From assembly GCA_034769895.1 (NCBI GenBank), contig CM068367.1, positions 318,493,986 to 318,557,985 on the forward strand: a stretch of DNA of 64,000 nt, in the 5' to 3' direction. The notes below the pieces were generated by a model. It did not search any database and was not told the origin of the DNA. It saw only the letters and a program-made list of their open reading frames with translations. The stretch's first letter is position 1, and each line of letters starts with the position of its first letter. This DNA comes from Magicicada septendecula (Eukaryota; Arthropoda; Insecta; Hemiptera; Cicadidae). Of the stretch, positions 13,277 through 28,800 are shown one piece after another. The translations under genes and the position numbers were made by a program.

Positions 13277-14854
13277 TCAACCAGGGTCCATCATCTCAGT
13301 TGCTCTTATAAAATTTACCCTAGGGCGCGACACTCGGTTATTATTACTGTTATTATTGTTATTACTAAAGTTATTATTATAGTAATTTCGGTTAGGTGGG
13401 TAAGGGCTGTCATCATTATTGTTGGGATATGGATTTCTCTGACTGTATGGGACATTATTATGTTGGTATAAATTGTTTCTATTGTATGGATAGGGGTTGT
13501 TATACCTAATGCCGTTAAAATTACTGCTAAACTAGTCATTACGCGGCGGGTTGTTAGGGCCGTCGTAATTACTGGGTTGGTTCCCCCTATCATCATATTG
13601 TATACACCAATACTTTTCTGGTCCATGTTTTGTGTTACTTGACAAATATCTGTGAGGATCTTCATCTGGGTTATCACTTATTATTTGTTTATCTGAAACA
13701 CCATAAGTTGGTTTACCATCACATATCCACTCTGAAGGAATATATTTTAGTCTGACCATGCCCTGGAACTGTCCTAGATGGCACGTTAATGGAATACATT
13801 CTGGTGATTCATCTGTGTCATTATTACAGTCTGGTACGATATCACATTTCCATCTTTCTGTAATACACTGTCCAGTCCTGCGCTGAAACTGATCTGGTCC
13901 ACATGTTGTATTCTGTTTACCTCTGGTCCTTTCCCAGTGATAAACTACTGTCTTGTGGTAAATTATTTCTGAAATTACTTCGATTCTCCTTCTATAATTC
14001 ATAGAATTCATGATGTCTTTGTCATAGGTAATTGGGATATTATTGCCATCAATTAACCCATGTTTCATCATCTCCAACTCTTCCTTCGTTTTTATCAAGT
14101 TTCTTGGATACATTCTCCTTTTCCTTGGTTTAATATTTTCCTGGTTTCGGTTAGTTTCAATTTCAGGTACCACCATTACTTGTTCCTGCGTTTTATCATT
14201 TGGTATTTCTTCTAACTCTCTTTTGTTATCTCTTATTAATTCTTCCTCCCACAGTTTATTATTCTTGATGATAATTTCCACCCTTTTATTGTTATTCTCT
14301 ATCATCTGTTTTAGAGTACTTATTCTTACTTCTCTCCACTTTTTCGTGAACTCCTTTAGTGCTTCTGTCTTTCGTTTTATTTTTTCCTGTAGCTCTTCCC
14401 TTCTTTGTTGTCTTCTTGGTTTTGACTCCTCTTTCTTAATCTGTTTACGCTCCCTTCTTATTTCTTTTCTCCATCGTTTCATTTGTCCATTCAATGATGC
14501 CGCGATTAGTTGTACCCTTTTCTCGTTTGGTATTTCTTCTATTTCTGGTTTGCTCTCATTTTTTATTCCTTCGGTCTTCTCCTTTCTTAATTCTTTGCTT
14601 TTTAATCCGTCCTCTCTCTTTTCCTTGATGTCGTCTTCCGGCTTCTTATTGATATTGTCCAGTTGGTCACCCAATTCTTTTTTCAAGGATTGGTTGCTCT
14701 CCTCTTCTCTTTTTAATCTATCCTCTCTCATTTTCTTAGTGTCCTCTCTCATTTCTTCAGCCCAGGATTTGAGGTTTTTATTTATTTCTTCACTCATTTC
14801 CTTCATCATTCTTATCATGGTTTCCTGAAACTCTTCTTTTGTTAGTTCTGCCAT
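13277..14854 (-). pseudogene. Gag-like/LDLa-like frame, unit 2 copy (broken)
   Basis: Same length and content as the open copy at 36242-37819, with about one break, so only the first ~440 codons (head plus both LDLa-like segments) stay open. If expressed, it would lack the Asn-rich tail. Essentially identical to the unit 3 copy. Confidence 0.7.
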
Positions 14855-15227
14855 TTTTGTTTGTTGTTCTTCCCTTTTTATAATCTTTCTCTGACTTGTA
14901 GCTGTTGCCTAGCTCCAACTAGTGATTGGGGAGAATGTATTAGCCTTCCAATCGCTAATTAAAGCCCCTAAAGTTGTGCGCCAATTTGTAATAATTAAAA
15001 GATTAATTGATGTGTGTTAATGATAATAGATATTGTGAAGTATGTGACTCCGATGTAATCAAGCCGCACTGTTTGGGCTAGCCAATTTGTAATAAAATAA
15101 GTAAATTGTAATATAATATGTTTAATTGGTGTGTATTTGGTGTGGCTCTCGACGTCTTACTGGCCTGAAACACTTCCTTAAGTTTCCCAGCTGGTCGAGT
15201 CCCAATGGTAGCAAGACCGGTCGAGTA

Positions 15228-18200
15228 GAGTAAAGTTGATGAAGAAATATATATATGTTCAGCTTCACAGAAAGTTTCAAAACAAAATTTATTGTTTTGA
15301 AGGAAATTTAAAAAAAAATTATGTTTATAAAAAAAATAATTAAAAAAAAAAATTTTAATTTTATTAATTAATTAATTATGATCAATTAATTAATATAGGG
15401 CTGTGAAGTTTTAAAAAGTGTAATGCTCTTCTGAAAATTTTTATCAAAGTTTTAGTATATTTTAAATAATCTATCACCACTCATAAGACTGTCTGTAAAC
15501 CAATCGATACTTGTTTACCTTTTTATTTTTTAGGTTATCTTCACTTACGGGTGGTAAAGTCCTTGTAGATTATCAATTAGAATTATATTATTGGTAATTA
15601 GTATTATTGAAGAAATAAAGAACTATTAAGTATTGAAAAGTATTAATGTTTTTTATTAAGTAATAGCAATATTGACTCTTATCGATTAGTATCGATTCTC
15701 AGGATATCGAAAAAAGTTACAAGTATATGATATAAAAATTATATAGGGTTCTTTAAACAGCCAGTTATTACCAAAGTCAGAGAAATCGGGCTAATATTTA
15801 AAAGTATAACGTTACATCAAATGAATAATTATTACTAAACACAAACATTGAATAATAATTTGAAAATTAAAATAATTGATTTCACCAAACAGCTGTGCTG
15901 AACAAAGAGAAGGCACTGGGATCGTCAAAAGAAAGATGGCTGCCGTCAAGTTGATCAAAATGTCGCTCGTTCCTGCTGCATTCCAAATAATGTATTTTCT
16001 GGCAATATTCCTGTTCTTGTGTCTGCAAATCTCTTGTTAAATGTTGTGTAGTGACTGGTGTAGTGATTCTGGGTTGTATTTAGTATGTCTGTGTAATTAT
16101 AAGTCAAAACACTTTTCCCAATTCCGACACTAATTTGGTTAAGGTATTATACAGTTTTCTGGTGTTTTGTGGTGTTTTTCAGAGTAGAAATGTATTGTTT
16201 AGTGTTAATTAGTGTTTCTTGATCGTTTTCGTCACAATGTATAGGTTCTGGAAAGATTTTATAATTCACTCTCGACTTTACCGTAACGTACTGTTCGCCA
16301 CTGATCTTTAACGTTGTAAAATAGGTTAGATCGTCACAAAACTCTCGTTTATGTTATCCGTTCAAATACCAATAATCAACTAACTGTTTCCTTTAGTTTC
16401 AATTAAACTCTTAGCCTATATAATATTATCCTTAACATTGTTCAAATATATTATCACATCCTGTGTACACTTTACTATTTCACTATATGAATGCCTAAAC
16501 TTTGGTTATTTGTCAATTTTATTCACTAGATGTGATTTAAATTAATCTTTCAGTTCATTCAGCTTATTTTCAGATTAAATAATGCCGTTTTATAGTGTTT
16601 TCTGTCCAAAAAATAGGAATTTTACTTTCAGTTTGGTATACTCTGAAAAGTCAAAACATCAAAATTTACTTCCTGTCATTATATAAATTCAGCCATTTTA
16701 TCAGTTATATTTAATATTAATAATCCTATATTGTATTAAAAGGTCCATATTCCCTTATTTTCTGGTAATTAATTGAATTAGTTGTATTCTGAAACATTAT
16801 TCTGAAATATATGACTCCCATGTCTAAATTTCTGAGTTTAGTCATTTTCATTTTTATTTATAATTCTGAATATAATTTATTAAAATCTCTCTAAATGGTA
16901 TGTGCAATTATATGGCATGATCTCAAGTTTATTTTGTCTAAACCCCTTTTGTTTATTCGCATTTAAATGATTAATTTCTCTGTTTTGATGAAGTTTGGTT
17001 TCCATTCTTTTGGCCTATGATTTTTTAACAATTTTTCTTACAAAATATTTTACAAACAATATATGATGTGTGATACCCTCTCTGACTTTTACATATAGTA
17101 TTATAAATTAAACATGTTTTCAAATTACACAAAAACAATTAGTATTGGTTACAATACAAATAATAGTTAAACAAAATAAAGAATATTTTTTTGTAAAATA
17201 AATGGTTGTCTTCAAGTCAGACATTTTGCAACAAAATCCTTATTTCTAAACATGGAAATATGGCTTACAAAAAAGGTTTTTTACTAACTAACATCTTAAT
17301 TACTCTCTACTATTTACAAGTAGTAACTGTTTTTATAGTTCTGATGTTAGTTGTATCAGACCCAAACAAATGGCCTTATATCTAAAACATTTTTAAACAT
17401 TCTTATACTATATACATAAAAACCTTATATTTATATTCTTATTTCTAACTATTATTATAAGTAGGATTCTACAGTTTTTATACCGTCTTTTATACATTGT
17501 CTTTGGGGAATTGTACCCTGTCATTAATAAATAAATAGTATGAATTGTTCAAAAGGTATTATGAACTCTGTTTTTCTTTTTTCATGTAAAACAAAATGTT
17601 ATTTTAAACAGATTCATGTCTTATGAACAACATATTGTCACAGTACACATTTCAAGTCATTGAAAAATGCATATTTCATTGCATCCAATGTTTGTGATTG
17701 CCAAGAATCAAACACAAGGTTCATTTTTTATAATACCCAAAACTATCACTGGTTCACTTTGCACTTATATATTATGTTAATGCTAAATGGTCGTATAGTC
17801 TTATTAACATAATAAATTGGTTAGCGTTTTTTCAATGGAGATTTGTTCCATGGGTACTATATTATTGTTTCATCTTAGTTCACAGGAAACTTTTACTTTA
17901 TACACTTCTCTCTCTTAAATTTATATACATGTGGTTTTTATTTCGTTATACTTTTGTTTTTAGATATTTATTTTGGGGATATAGGGATTTGGGTGTCTTT
18001 TATAAGAGCATGACATCTTCTTCAGGATGCTGCCTTCTTCTTCTTTCATCAGTCTTCTTTTCTCCTGCCTTCTGGGACTGGTATCTTCTCCATCTTCTTC
18101 TTGATGCCATCAGGTTTCTTGGGATCTTCTCCATCTTCTTCTTTATTTCAGAAATACACCACCTGTATTGTTTGATCTTGGCTTATTTTAGGGTTTCTCT

Positions 18201-21200
18201 TCTATTTATTCTTCCTCGTTGTGAGTTTGGTCCTATTCAGTACTGCTTTGTTATTTACTTTTTTACCTTCCTGGGTTATACCTTGAAAACCTTTGGTTAT
18301 GAGACTGGTTTTGGATGACTCATCGCTAGTAACTCCTTTTATTTGAACTTGTACTTTTTTTTTTTAAATAATAATGATTTCTTTCCACAGTCGCTATGAA
18401 TTAATCTATTTATATTAAACTTAATGCTTTCTTCCAAATTTAAATATTATAACTTTATTATTCTAGTGATCAATTGCCATTCAATATTATGCATACATCT
18501 GTCACGCTACAGATTGCTCTCCTCCAGAAGTAATTATTTCAGACATGTTTATGGATGAAATAATTTCTTATGATAATTTCATCATTTCTTATAATTCATT
18601 TTCTTCTCCATTTTTATATCGACTTTTTTATAATTAGAGTTTAATTAATTTTATATATATAATTATTTGTTTTACTACTGATCCTTTTCGGATAGTTAGT
18701 GTCTTCTGAGATATATTATTATTGTAATACATTTTCTTCCTTTATCAACTTCGTGTTGCATCCTTGGGATATTAATTCCCTAACATTCCCTATCACGTGG
18801 GCTGGGGCAGATCAGAGGGGCACTGTACGCTACTTCTCTGCTGGCCATACACCACTTCTATAAATTGAGTACAGAGGCATATCCATCCCTGCTCAAAAAC
18901 ATAATGCTGCTGGAATTATCTTCAGTCAGTCATCGAATAAATAAATAAAAAGTAGTCTCATTTTCGACTAATAAAAATATCTTTGGATTCTCCACTTCGT
19001 AGTCTCTCAGATTATCTCACATTTTCTATCTTAATAAATCTTCATAATCATTATTATACTCATTACATATATATTTTTTCAAAACTCTTAACTTGTCTGA
19101 TGGTTGAAAACCTTTCTTTTAATAATTCTGGTTACTGTTTACAGTGTAACTCTCTTTCTTCTCCATCTGAATTCTCTTTATACTTTCTTCTGGTTACTCA
19201 TAGTATTAGTATGGTCTTTATAAATAGTCTTTCGTATTCATTATTTGAATGGTCTTAATATATTATATTTAATTTTTTGACATTGTATCTTTACATTAGT
19301 TATACAGGTTGTTATATTGATCATTTTATTTAAACATTTTGGTTCTTTCCTTTCTCTTAGAAAGTTATTAATCCGCCTTCGCATTCATTAGCATTAATTC
19401 ATTTATATTATATTTCATGTGGTATTTATTCTCTTTGCATTTCATATAGGTCTTATTATTATCATTGGTTCAAAATCATCTTCTCCATATGTTTGGTATG
19501 AGTTGTTCTTCTTTGCTCTTAATTAACTGTATTCATTATCGTTTCAAAAGTAATTGGTCTCTTTGCTTCCAAATTTTTTCTTCTCTTGCATATTACACTC
19601 TTTTTTGTTATTCTTCTCTACTCCTTCAAATGTTAGGTTTTTCCACATTTATTCTGGATTCAAGTTAATTCTCTTTTCTGAATTAACCACTTTATTTTCT
19701 TCTCAATTCAATCATAATTGACACATAATTATTTTTTGGAACTTGGTTAGTTTTAATGTAAAGTTCAAACTATTCTTTTTATTTAATTGAAAAATATTTC
19801 TCATACATCCTTGTAATATGTTGATCTTATCTTGTCTCAAAGTTCTGACGTTCTATCAACATTCAAATTCTGTTTAATTCATTTATTCCCAGAATTGTTT
19901 CATTCAGAATTGTTTATAGCACGGTGATCTTACTATTATTTCTGAATGTTTTGGTATTTCTCCAAATTCAAATTCTTCTTAATTATTTACCATAAAGTTT
20001 TCTCACAAACTTAGTTATAGTAAGTTGGTCTTACTTCATTTTTAAATTTTTTGTAAAATTAAGTTCAAAATTCTCTCTCTTTCTCTTTCTTCCATAAAGT
20101 TTTGTTCTAAATTATCAGGTTGTAGTAAGATGATCTTACTAAATTTTAAATTTTCATAATTAATAAGTACAAAATTCTCTCTCTTTCTCTTTCTTCCATA
20201 AAGTTTTTTCTTCAAATTATTAGGTTGTAAGTTGTTCTTACATATTTTAGAATTTTTTCAAATAAAAATTCTAAATTCCTTCTTCTTATAATTCTCCAAA
20301 ATGTTCTTCTCAAAATATTAGGTTGTAAGATGTACTTACATTATTTTAGAATTTTTTAAAATTATTAAAAATTCTTTTTCTTTTAATTCTCCAGAATGTT
20401 CTCAAAATATTAGGTTGTAAGATGTACTTACATTATTTTAAAATTTTTTAAATAAATTCAAAATTCTAAAACTCACAACTCATTCTTCATAATATTTCTT
20501 CATAGAAGCTTGATTGTACACTCCTTTGATTTTTCCTGAAACGATTTCCCTCAACTCATATGTATTGTTATGCTTATCATTTACCACAACATATGGGGTT
20601 ATATTGTACTCTACACTGGCCCATATTATTTATACTTTTGTAAGTTGATCTCCACTTTTTCTTTTCTTATAAATTTTCTTTTCTTTTATATACCCAGGAA
20701 GATGGACGATTTTCTTTATGTCACTGCATTGCTCATATTTTTATTGGTCATGTTCATTTTCTTACATAGTCTTCACTCATAAAACCCAGTTTTGTTTCTA
20801 TGTTTATTCTTCGTATCATTTCCTTTCAGTGATATTTATTTCGTCTCCTTCAACATCGTTTTTCGCCGTAGTCGGTTATCATGATCCGTCCCTTTTCTTG
20901 ATGTCGTGTGGTATTTGTGTCAACCAGGGTCCATCATCTCAGTTGCTCTTATAAAATTTACCCTAGGGCGCGACACTCGGTTATTATTACTGTTATTATT
21001 GTTATTACTAAAGTTATTATTATAGTAATTTCGGTTAGGTGGGTAAGGGCTGTCATCATTATTGTTGGGATATGGATTTCTCTGACTGTATGGGACATTA
21101 TTATGTTGGTATAAATTGTTTCTATTGTATGGATAGGGGTTGTTATACCTAATGCCGTTAAAATTACTGCTAAACTAGTCATTACGCGGCGGGTTGTTAG

Positions 21201-22870
21201 GGCCGTCGTAATTACTGGGTTGGTTCCCCCTATCATCATATTGTATACACCAATACTTTTCTGGTCCATGTTTTGTGTTACTTGACAAATATCTGTGAGG
21301 ATCTTCATCTGGGTTATCACTTATTATTTGTTTATCTGAAACACCATAAGTTGGTTTACCATCACATATCCACTCTGAAGGAATATATTTTAGTCTGACC
21401 ATGCCCTGGAACTGTCCTAGATGGCACGTTAATGGAATACATTCTGGTGATTCATCTGTGTCATTATTACAGTCTGGTACGATATCACATTTCCATCTTT
21501 CTGTAATACACTGTCCAGTCCTGCGCTGAAACTGATCTGGTCCACATGTTGTATTCTGTTTACCTCTGGTCCTTTCCCAGTGATAAACTACTGTCTTGTG
21601 GTAAATTATTTCTGAAATTACTTCGATTCTCCTTCTATAATTCATAGAATTCATGATGTCTTTGTCATAGGTAATTGGGATATTATTGCCATCAATTAAC
21701 CCATGTTTCATCATCTCCAACTCTTCCTTCGTTTTTATCAAGTTTCTTGGATACATTCTCCTTTTCCTTGGTTTAATATTTTCCTGGTTTCGGTTAGTTT
21801 CAATTTCAGGTACCACCATTACTTGTTCCTGCGTTTTATCATTTGGTATTTCTTCTAACTCTCTTTTGTTATCTCTTATTAATTCTTCCTCCCACAGTTT
21901 ATTATTCTTGATGATAATTTCCACCCTTTTATTGTTATTCTCTATCATCTGTTTTAGAGTACTTATTCTTACTTCTCTCCACTTTTTCGTGAACTCCTTT
22001 AGTGCTTCTGTCTTTCGTTTTATTTTTTCCTGTAGCTCTTCCCTTCTTTGTTGTCTTCTTGGTTTTGACTCCTCTTTCTTAATCTGTTTACGCTCCCTTC
22101 TTATTTCTTTTCTCCATCGTTTCATTTGTCCATTCAATGATGCCGCGATTAGTTGTACCCTTTTCTCGTTTGGTATTTCTTCTATTTCTGGTTTGCTCTC
22201 ATTTTTTATTCCTTCGGTCTTCTCCTTTCTTAATTCTTTGCTTTTTAATCCGTCCTCTCTCTTTTCCTTGATGTCGTCTTCCGGCTTCTTATTGATATTG
22301 TCCAGTTGGTCACCCAATTCTTTTTTCAAGGATTGGTTGCTCTCCTCTTCTCTTTTTAATCTATCCTCTCTCATTTTCTTAGTGTCCTCTCTCATTTCTT
22401 CAGCCCAGGATTTGAGGTTTTTATTTATTTCTTCACTCATTTCCTTCATCATTCTTATCATGGTTTCCTGAAACTCTTCTTTTGTTAGTTCTGCCATTTT
22501 TGTTTGTTGTTCTTCCCTTTTTATAATCTTTCTCTGACTTGTAGCTGTTGCCTAGCTCCAACTAGTGATTGGGGAGAATGTATTAGCCTTCCAATCGCTA
22601 ATTAAAGCCCCTAAAGTTGTGCGCCAATTTGTAATAATTAAAAGATTAATTGATGTGTGTTAATGATAATAGATATTGTGAAGTATGTGACTCCGATGTA
22701 ATCAAGCCGCACTGTTTGGGCTAGCCAATTTGTAATAAAATAAGTAAATTGTAATATAATATGTTTAATTGGTGTGTATTTGGTGTGGCTCTCGACGTCT
22801 TACTGGCCTGAAACACTTCCTTAAGTTTCCCAGCTGGTCGAGTCCCAATGGTAGCAAGACCGGTCGAGTA
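15228..22870 (-). repeat. Array unit 3 (7643 bp)
   Basis: Complete unit, closest to unit 2 by shared variants, but with a private 18-bp deletion near 19100 (CTGATGGTTG in place of CTGATATATT...TATGGTTG). Inner landmarks: small ORF 15936-16040 (+), subrepeat tract about 19925-20452, main frame 20920-22497 (-), primer-binding-like site 22607-22627 (-). Confidence 0.95.
20920..22497 (-). pseudogene. Gag-like/LDLa-like frame, unit 3 copy (broken)
   Basis: Same length and content as the open copy at 36242-37819, with about one break, open for ~440 codons. It shares a head substitution (KKPEDD in place of KKPEED near residue 70) with unit 2 only, which supports units 2 and 3 being the most recent duplicates. 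Confidence 0.7.
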
Positions 22871-25800
22871 GAGTAAAGTTGATGAAGAAATATATATATG
22901 TTCAGCTTCACAGAAAGTTTCAAAACAAAATTTATTGTTTTGAAGGAAATTTAAAAAAAAATTATGTTTATAAAAAAAATAATTAAAAAAAAAATTTTTA
23001 ATTTTATTAATTAATTAATTATGATCAATTAATTAATATAGGGCTGTGAAGTTTTAAACAGTGTAATGCTCTTCTGAAAATTTTTATCAAAGTTTTAGTA
23101 TATTTTAAATAATCTATCACCACTCATAAGACTGTCTGTAAACCAATCGATACTTGTTTACCTTTTTATTTTTTAGGTTATCTTCACTTACGGGTGGTAA
23201 AGTCCTTGTAGATTATCAATTAGAATTATATTATTGGTAATTAGTATTATTGAAGAAATAAAGAACTATTAAGTATTGAAAAGTATTAATGTTTTTTATT
23301 AAGTAATAGCAATATTGACTCTTATCGATTAGTATCGATTCTCAGGATATCGAAAAAAGTTACAAGTATATGATATAAAAATTATATAGGGTTCTTTAAA
23401 CAGCCAGTTATTACCAAAGTCAGAGAAATCGGGCTAATATTTAAAAGTATAACGTTACATCAAATGAATAATTATTACTAAACACAAACATTGAATAATA
23501 ATTTGAAAATTAAAATAATTGATTTCACCAAACAGCTGTGCTGAACAAAGAGAAGGCACTGGGATCGTCAAAAGAAAGATGGCTGCCGTCAAGTTGATCA
23601 AAATGTCGCTCGTTCCTGCTGCATTCCAAATAATGTATTTTCTGGCAAAATTCCTGTTCTTGTGTCTGCAAATCTCTTGTTAAATGTTGTGTAGTGACTG
23701 GTGTAGTGATTCTGGGTTGTATTTAGTATGTCTGTGTAATTATAAGTCAAAACACTTTTCCCAATTCCGACACTAATTTGGTTAAGGTATTATACAGTTT
23801 TCTGGTGTTTTGTGGTGTTTTTCAGAGTAGAAATGTATTGTTTAGTGTTAATTAGTGTTTCTTGATCGTTTTCGTCACAATGTATAGGTTCTGGAAAGAT
23901 TTTATAATTCACTCTCGACTTTACCGTAACGTACTGTTCGCCACTGATCTTTAACGTTGTAAAATAGGTTAGATCGTCACAAAACTCTCGTTTATGTTAT
24001 CCGTTCAAATACCAATAATCAACTAACTGTTTCCTTTAGTTTCAATTAAACTCTTAGCCTATATAATATTATCCTTAACATTGTTCAAATATATTATCAC
24101 ATCCTGTGTACACTTTACTATTTCACTATATGAATGCCTAAACTTTGGTTATTTGTCAATTTTATTCACTAGATGTGATTTAAATTAATCTTTCAGTTCA
24201 TTCAGCTTATTTTCAGATTAAATAATGCCGTTTTATAGTGTTTTCTGTCCAAAAAATAGGAATTTTACTTTCAGTTTGGTATACTCTGAAAAGTCAAAAC
24301 ATCAAAATTTACTTCCTGTCATTATATAAATTCAGCCATTTTATCAGTTATATTTAATATTAATAATCCTATATTGTATTAAAAGGTCCATATTCCCTTA
24401 TTTTCTGGTAATTAATTGAATTAGTTGTATTCTGAAACATTATTCTGAAATATATGACTCCCATGTCTAAATTTCTGAGTTTAGTCATTTTCATTTTTAT
24501 TTATAATTCTGAATATAATTTATTAAAATCTCTCTAAATGGTATGTGCAATTATATGGCATGATCTCAAGTTTATTTTGTCTAAACCCCTTTTGTTTATT
24601 CGCATTTAAATGATTAATTTCTCTGTTTTGATGAAGTTTGGTTTCCATTCTTTTGGCCTATGATTTTTTAACAATTTTTCTTACAAAATATTTTACAAAC
24701 AATATATGATGTGTGATACCCTCTCTGACTTTTACATATAGTATTATAAATTAAACATGTTTTCAAATTACACAAAAACAATTAGTATTGGTTACAATAC
24801 AAATAATAGTTAAACAAAATAAAGAATATTTTTTTGTAAAATAAATGGTTGTCTTCAAGTCAGACATTTTGCAACAAAATCCTTATTTCTAAACATGGAA
24901 ATATGGCTTACAAAAAAGGTTTTTTACTAACTAACATCTTAATTACTCTCTACTATTTACAAGTAGTAACTGTTTTTATAGTTCTGATGTTAGTTGTATC
25001 AGACCCAAACAAATGGCCTTATATCTAAAACATTTTTAAACATTCTTATACTATATACATAAAAACCTTATATTTATATTCTTATTTCTAACTATTATTA
25101 TAAGTAGGATTCTACAGTTTTTATACCGTCTTTTATACATTGTCTTTGGGGAATTGTACCCTGTCATTAATAAATAAATAGTATGAATTGTTCAAAAGGT
25201 ATTATGAACTCTGTTTTTCTTTTTTCATGTAAAACAAAATGTTATTTTAAACAGATTCATGTCTTATGAACAACATATTGTCACAGTACACATTTCAAGT
25301 CATTGAAAAATGCATATTTCATTGCATCCAATGTTTGTGATTGCCAAGAATGAAACACAAGGTTCATTTTTTATAATACCCAAAACTATCACTGGTTCAC
25401 TTTGCACTTATATATTATGTTAATGCTAAATGGTCGTATAGTCTTATTAACATAATAAATTGGTTAGCGTTTTTTCAATGGAGATTTGTTCCATGGGTAC
25501 TATATTATTGTTTCATCTTAGTTCACAGGAAACTTTTACTTTATACACTTCTCTCTCTTAAATTTATATACATGTGGTTTTTATTTCGTTATACTTTTGT
25601 TTTTAGATATTTATTTTGGGGATATAGGGATTTGGGTGTCTTTTATAAGAGCATGACATCTTCTTCAGGATGCTGCCTTCTTCTTCTTTCATCAGTCTTC
25701 TTTTCTCCTGCCTTCTGGGACTGGTATCTTCTCCATCTTCTTCTTGATGCCATCAGGTTTCTTGGGATCTTCTCCATCTTCTTCTTTATTTCAGAAATAC

Positions 25801-28800
25801 ACCACCTGTATTGTTTGATCTTGGCTTATTTTAGGGTTTCTCTTCTATTTATTCTTCCTCGTTGTGGGTTTGGTCCTATTCAGTACTGCTTTGTTATTTA
25901 CTTTTTTACCTTCCTGGGTTATACCTTGAAAACCTTTGGTTATGAGACTGGTTTTGGATGACTCATCGCTAGTAACTCCTTTTATTTGAACTTGTACTTT
26001 TTTTTTTTAAATAATAATGATTTCTTTCCACAGTCGCTATGAATTAATCTATTTATATTAAACTTAATGCTTTCTTCCAAATTTAAATATTATAACTTTA
26101 TTATTCTAATGATCAATTGCCATTCAATATTATGCATACATCTGTCACGCTACAGATTGCTCTCCTCCAGAAGTAATTATTTCAGACATGTTTATGGATG
26201 AAATAATTTCTTATGATAATTTCATCATTTCTTATAATTCATTTTCTTCTCCATTTTTATATCGACTTTTTTATAATTAGAGTTTAATTAATTTTATATA
26301 TATAATTATTTGTTTTACTACTGATCCTTTTCGGATAGTTAGTGTCTTCTGAGATATATTATTATTGTAATACATTTTCTTCCTTTATCAACTTCGTGTT
26401 GCATCCTTGGGATATTAATTCCCTAACATTCCCTATCACGTGGGCTGGGGCAGATCAGAGGGGCACTGTACGCTACTTCTCTGCTGGCCATACACCACTT
26501 CTATAAATTGAGTACAGAGGCATATCCATCCCTGCTCAAAAACATAATGCTGCTGGAATTATCTTCAGTCAGTCATCGAATAAATAAATAAAAAGTAGTC
26601 TCATTTTCGACTAATAAAAATATCTTTGGATTCTCCACTTCGTAGTCTCTCAGATTATCTCACATTTTCTATCTTAATAAATCTTCATAATCATTATTAT
26701 ACTCATTACATATATATTTTTTCAAAACTCTTAACTTGTCTGATATATTTAATTTAATTATGGTTGAAAACCTTTCTTTTAATAATTCTGGTTACTGTTT
26801 ACAGTGTAACTCTCTTTCTTCTCCATCTGAATTCTCTTTATACTTTCTTCTGGTTACTCATAGTATTAGTATGGTCTTTATAAATAGTCTTTCGTATTCA
26901 TTATTTGAATGGTTTTAATATATTATATTTAATTTTTTGACATTGTATCTTTACATTAGTTATACAGGTTGTTATATTGATCATTTTATTTAAACATTTT
27001 GGTTCTTTCCTTTCTCTTAGAAAGTTATTAATCCGCCTTCGCATTCATTAGCATTAATTCATTTATATTATATTTCATGTGGTATTTATTCTCTTTGCAT
27101 TTCATATAGGTCTTATTATTATCATTGGTTCAAAATCATCTTCTCCATATGTTTGGTATGAGTTGTTCTTCTTTGCTCTTAATTAACTGTATTCATTATC
27201 GTTTCAAAAGTAATTGGTCTCTTTGCTTCCAAATTTTTTCTTCTCTTGCATATTACACTCTTTTTTGTTATTCTTCTCTACTCCTTCAAATGTTAGGTTT
27301 TTCCACATTTATTCTGGATTCAAGTTAATTCTCTTTTCTGAATTAACCACTTTATTTTCTTCTCAATTCAATCATAATTGACACATAATTATTTTTTGGA
27401 ACTTGGTTAGTTTTAATGTAAAGTTCAAACTATTCTTTTTATTTAATTGAAAAATATTTCTCATACATCCTTGTAATATGTTGATCTTATCTTGTCTCAA
27501 AGTTCTGACGTTCTATCAACATTCAAATTCTGTTTAATTCATTTATTCCCAGAATTGTTTCATTCAGAATTGTTTATAGCACGGTGATCTTACTATTATT
27601 TCTGAATGTTTTGGTATTTCTCCAAATTCAAATTCTTCTTAATTATTTACCATAAAGTTTTCTCACAAACTTAGTTATAGTAAGTTGGTCTTACTTCATT
27701 TTTAAATTTTTTGTAAAATTAAGTTCAAAATTCTCTCTCTTTCTCTTTCTTCCATAAAGTTTTGTTCTAAATTATCAGGTTGTAGTAAGATGATCTTACT
27801 AAATTTTAAATTTTCATAATTAATAAGTACAAAATTCTCTCTCTTTCTCTTTCTTCCATAAAGTTTTTTCTTCAAATTATTAGGTTGTAAGTTGTTCTTA
27901 CATATTTTAGAATTTTTTCAAATAAAAATTCTAAATTCCTTCTTCTTATAATTCTCCAAAATGTTCTTCTCAAAATATTAGGTTGTAAGATGTACTTACA
28001 TTATTTTAGAATTTTTTAAAATTATTAAAAATTCTTTTTCTTTTAATTCTCCAGAATGTTCTCAAAATATTAGGTTGTAAGATGTACTTACATTATTTTA
28101 AAATTTTTTAAATAAATTCAAAATTCTAAAACTCACAACTCATTCTTCATAATATTTCTTCATAGAAGCTTGATTGTACACTCCTTTGATTTTTCCTGAA
28201 ACGATTTCCCTCAACTCATATGTATTGTTATGCTTATCATTTACCACAACATATGGGGTTATATTGTACTCTACACTGGCCCATATTATTTATACTTTTG
28301 TAAGTTGATCTCCACTTTTTCTTTTCTTATAAATTTTCTTTTCTTTTATATACCCAGGAAGATGGACGATTTTCTTTATGTCACTGCATTGCTCATATTT
28401 TTATTGGTCATGTTCATTTTCTTACATAGTCTTCACTCATAAAACCCAGTTTTGTTTCTATGTTTATTCTTCGTATCATTTCCTTTCAGTGATATTTATT
28501 TCGTCTCCTTCAACATCGTTTTTCGCCGTAGTCGGTTATCATGATCCGTCCCTTTTCTTGATGTCGTGTGGTATTTGTGTCAACCAGGGTCCATCATCTC
28601 AGTTGCTCTTATAAAATTTACCCTAGGGCGCGACACTCGGTTATTATTACTGTTATTATTGTTATTACTAAAGTTATTATTATAGTAATTTCGGTTAGGT
28701 GGGTAAGGGCTGTCATCATTATTGTTGGGATATGGATTTCTCTGACTGTATGGGACATTATTATGTTGGTATAAATTGTTTCTATTGTATGGATAGGGGT

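Larger units (their letters stand above)
7567..15227 (-). repeat. Array unit 2 (7661 bp)
   Basis: Complete unit with the extra ~95-bp subrepeat that unit 1 lacks. It shares private variants with unit 3, for example TTTTAAAAAGTG near 7752 and GATTGGGGAGAATG near 14925, where units 1, 4 and 5 read AAACAGTG and GGGCAGAATG. Inner landmarks: small ORF 8275-8379 (+), subrepeat tract about 12285-12825, main frame 13277-14854 (-), primer-binding-like site 14964-14984 (-). Confidence 0.95.
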
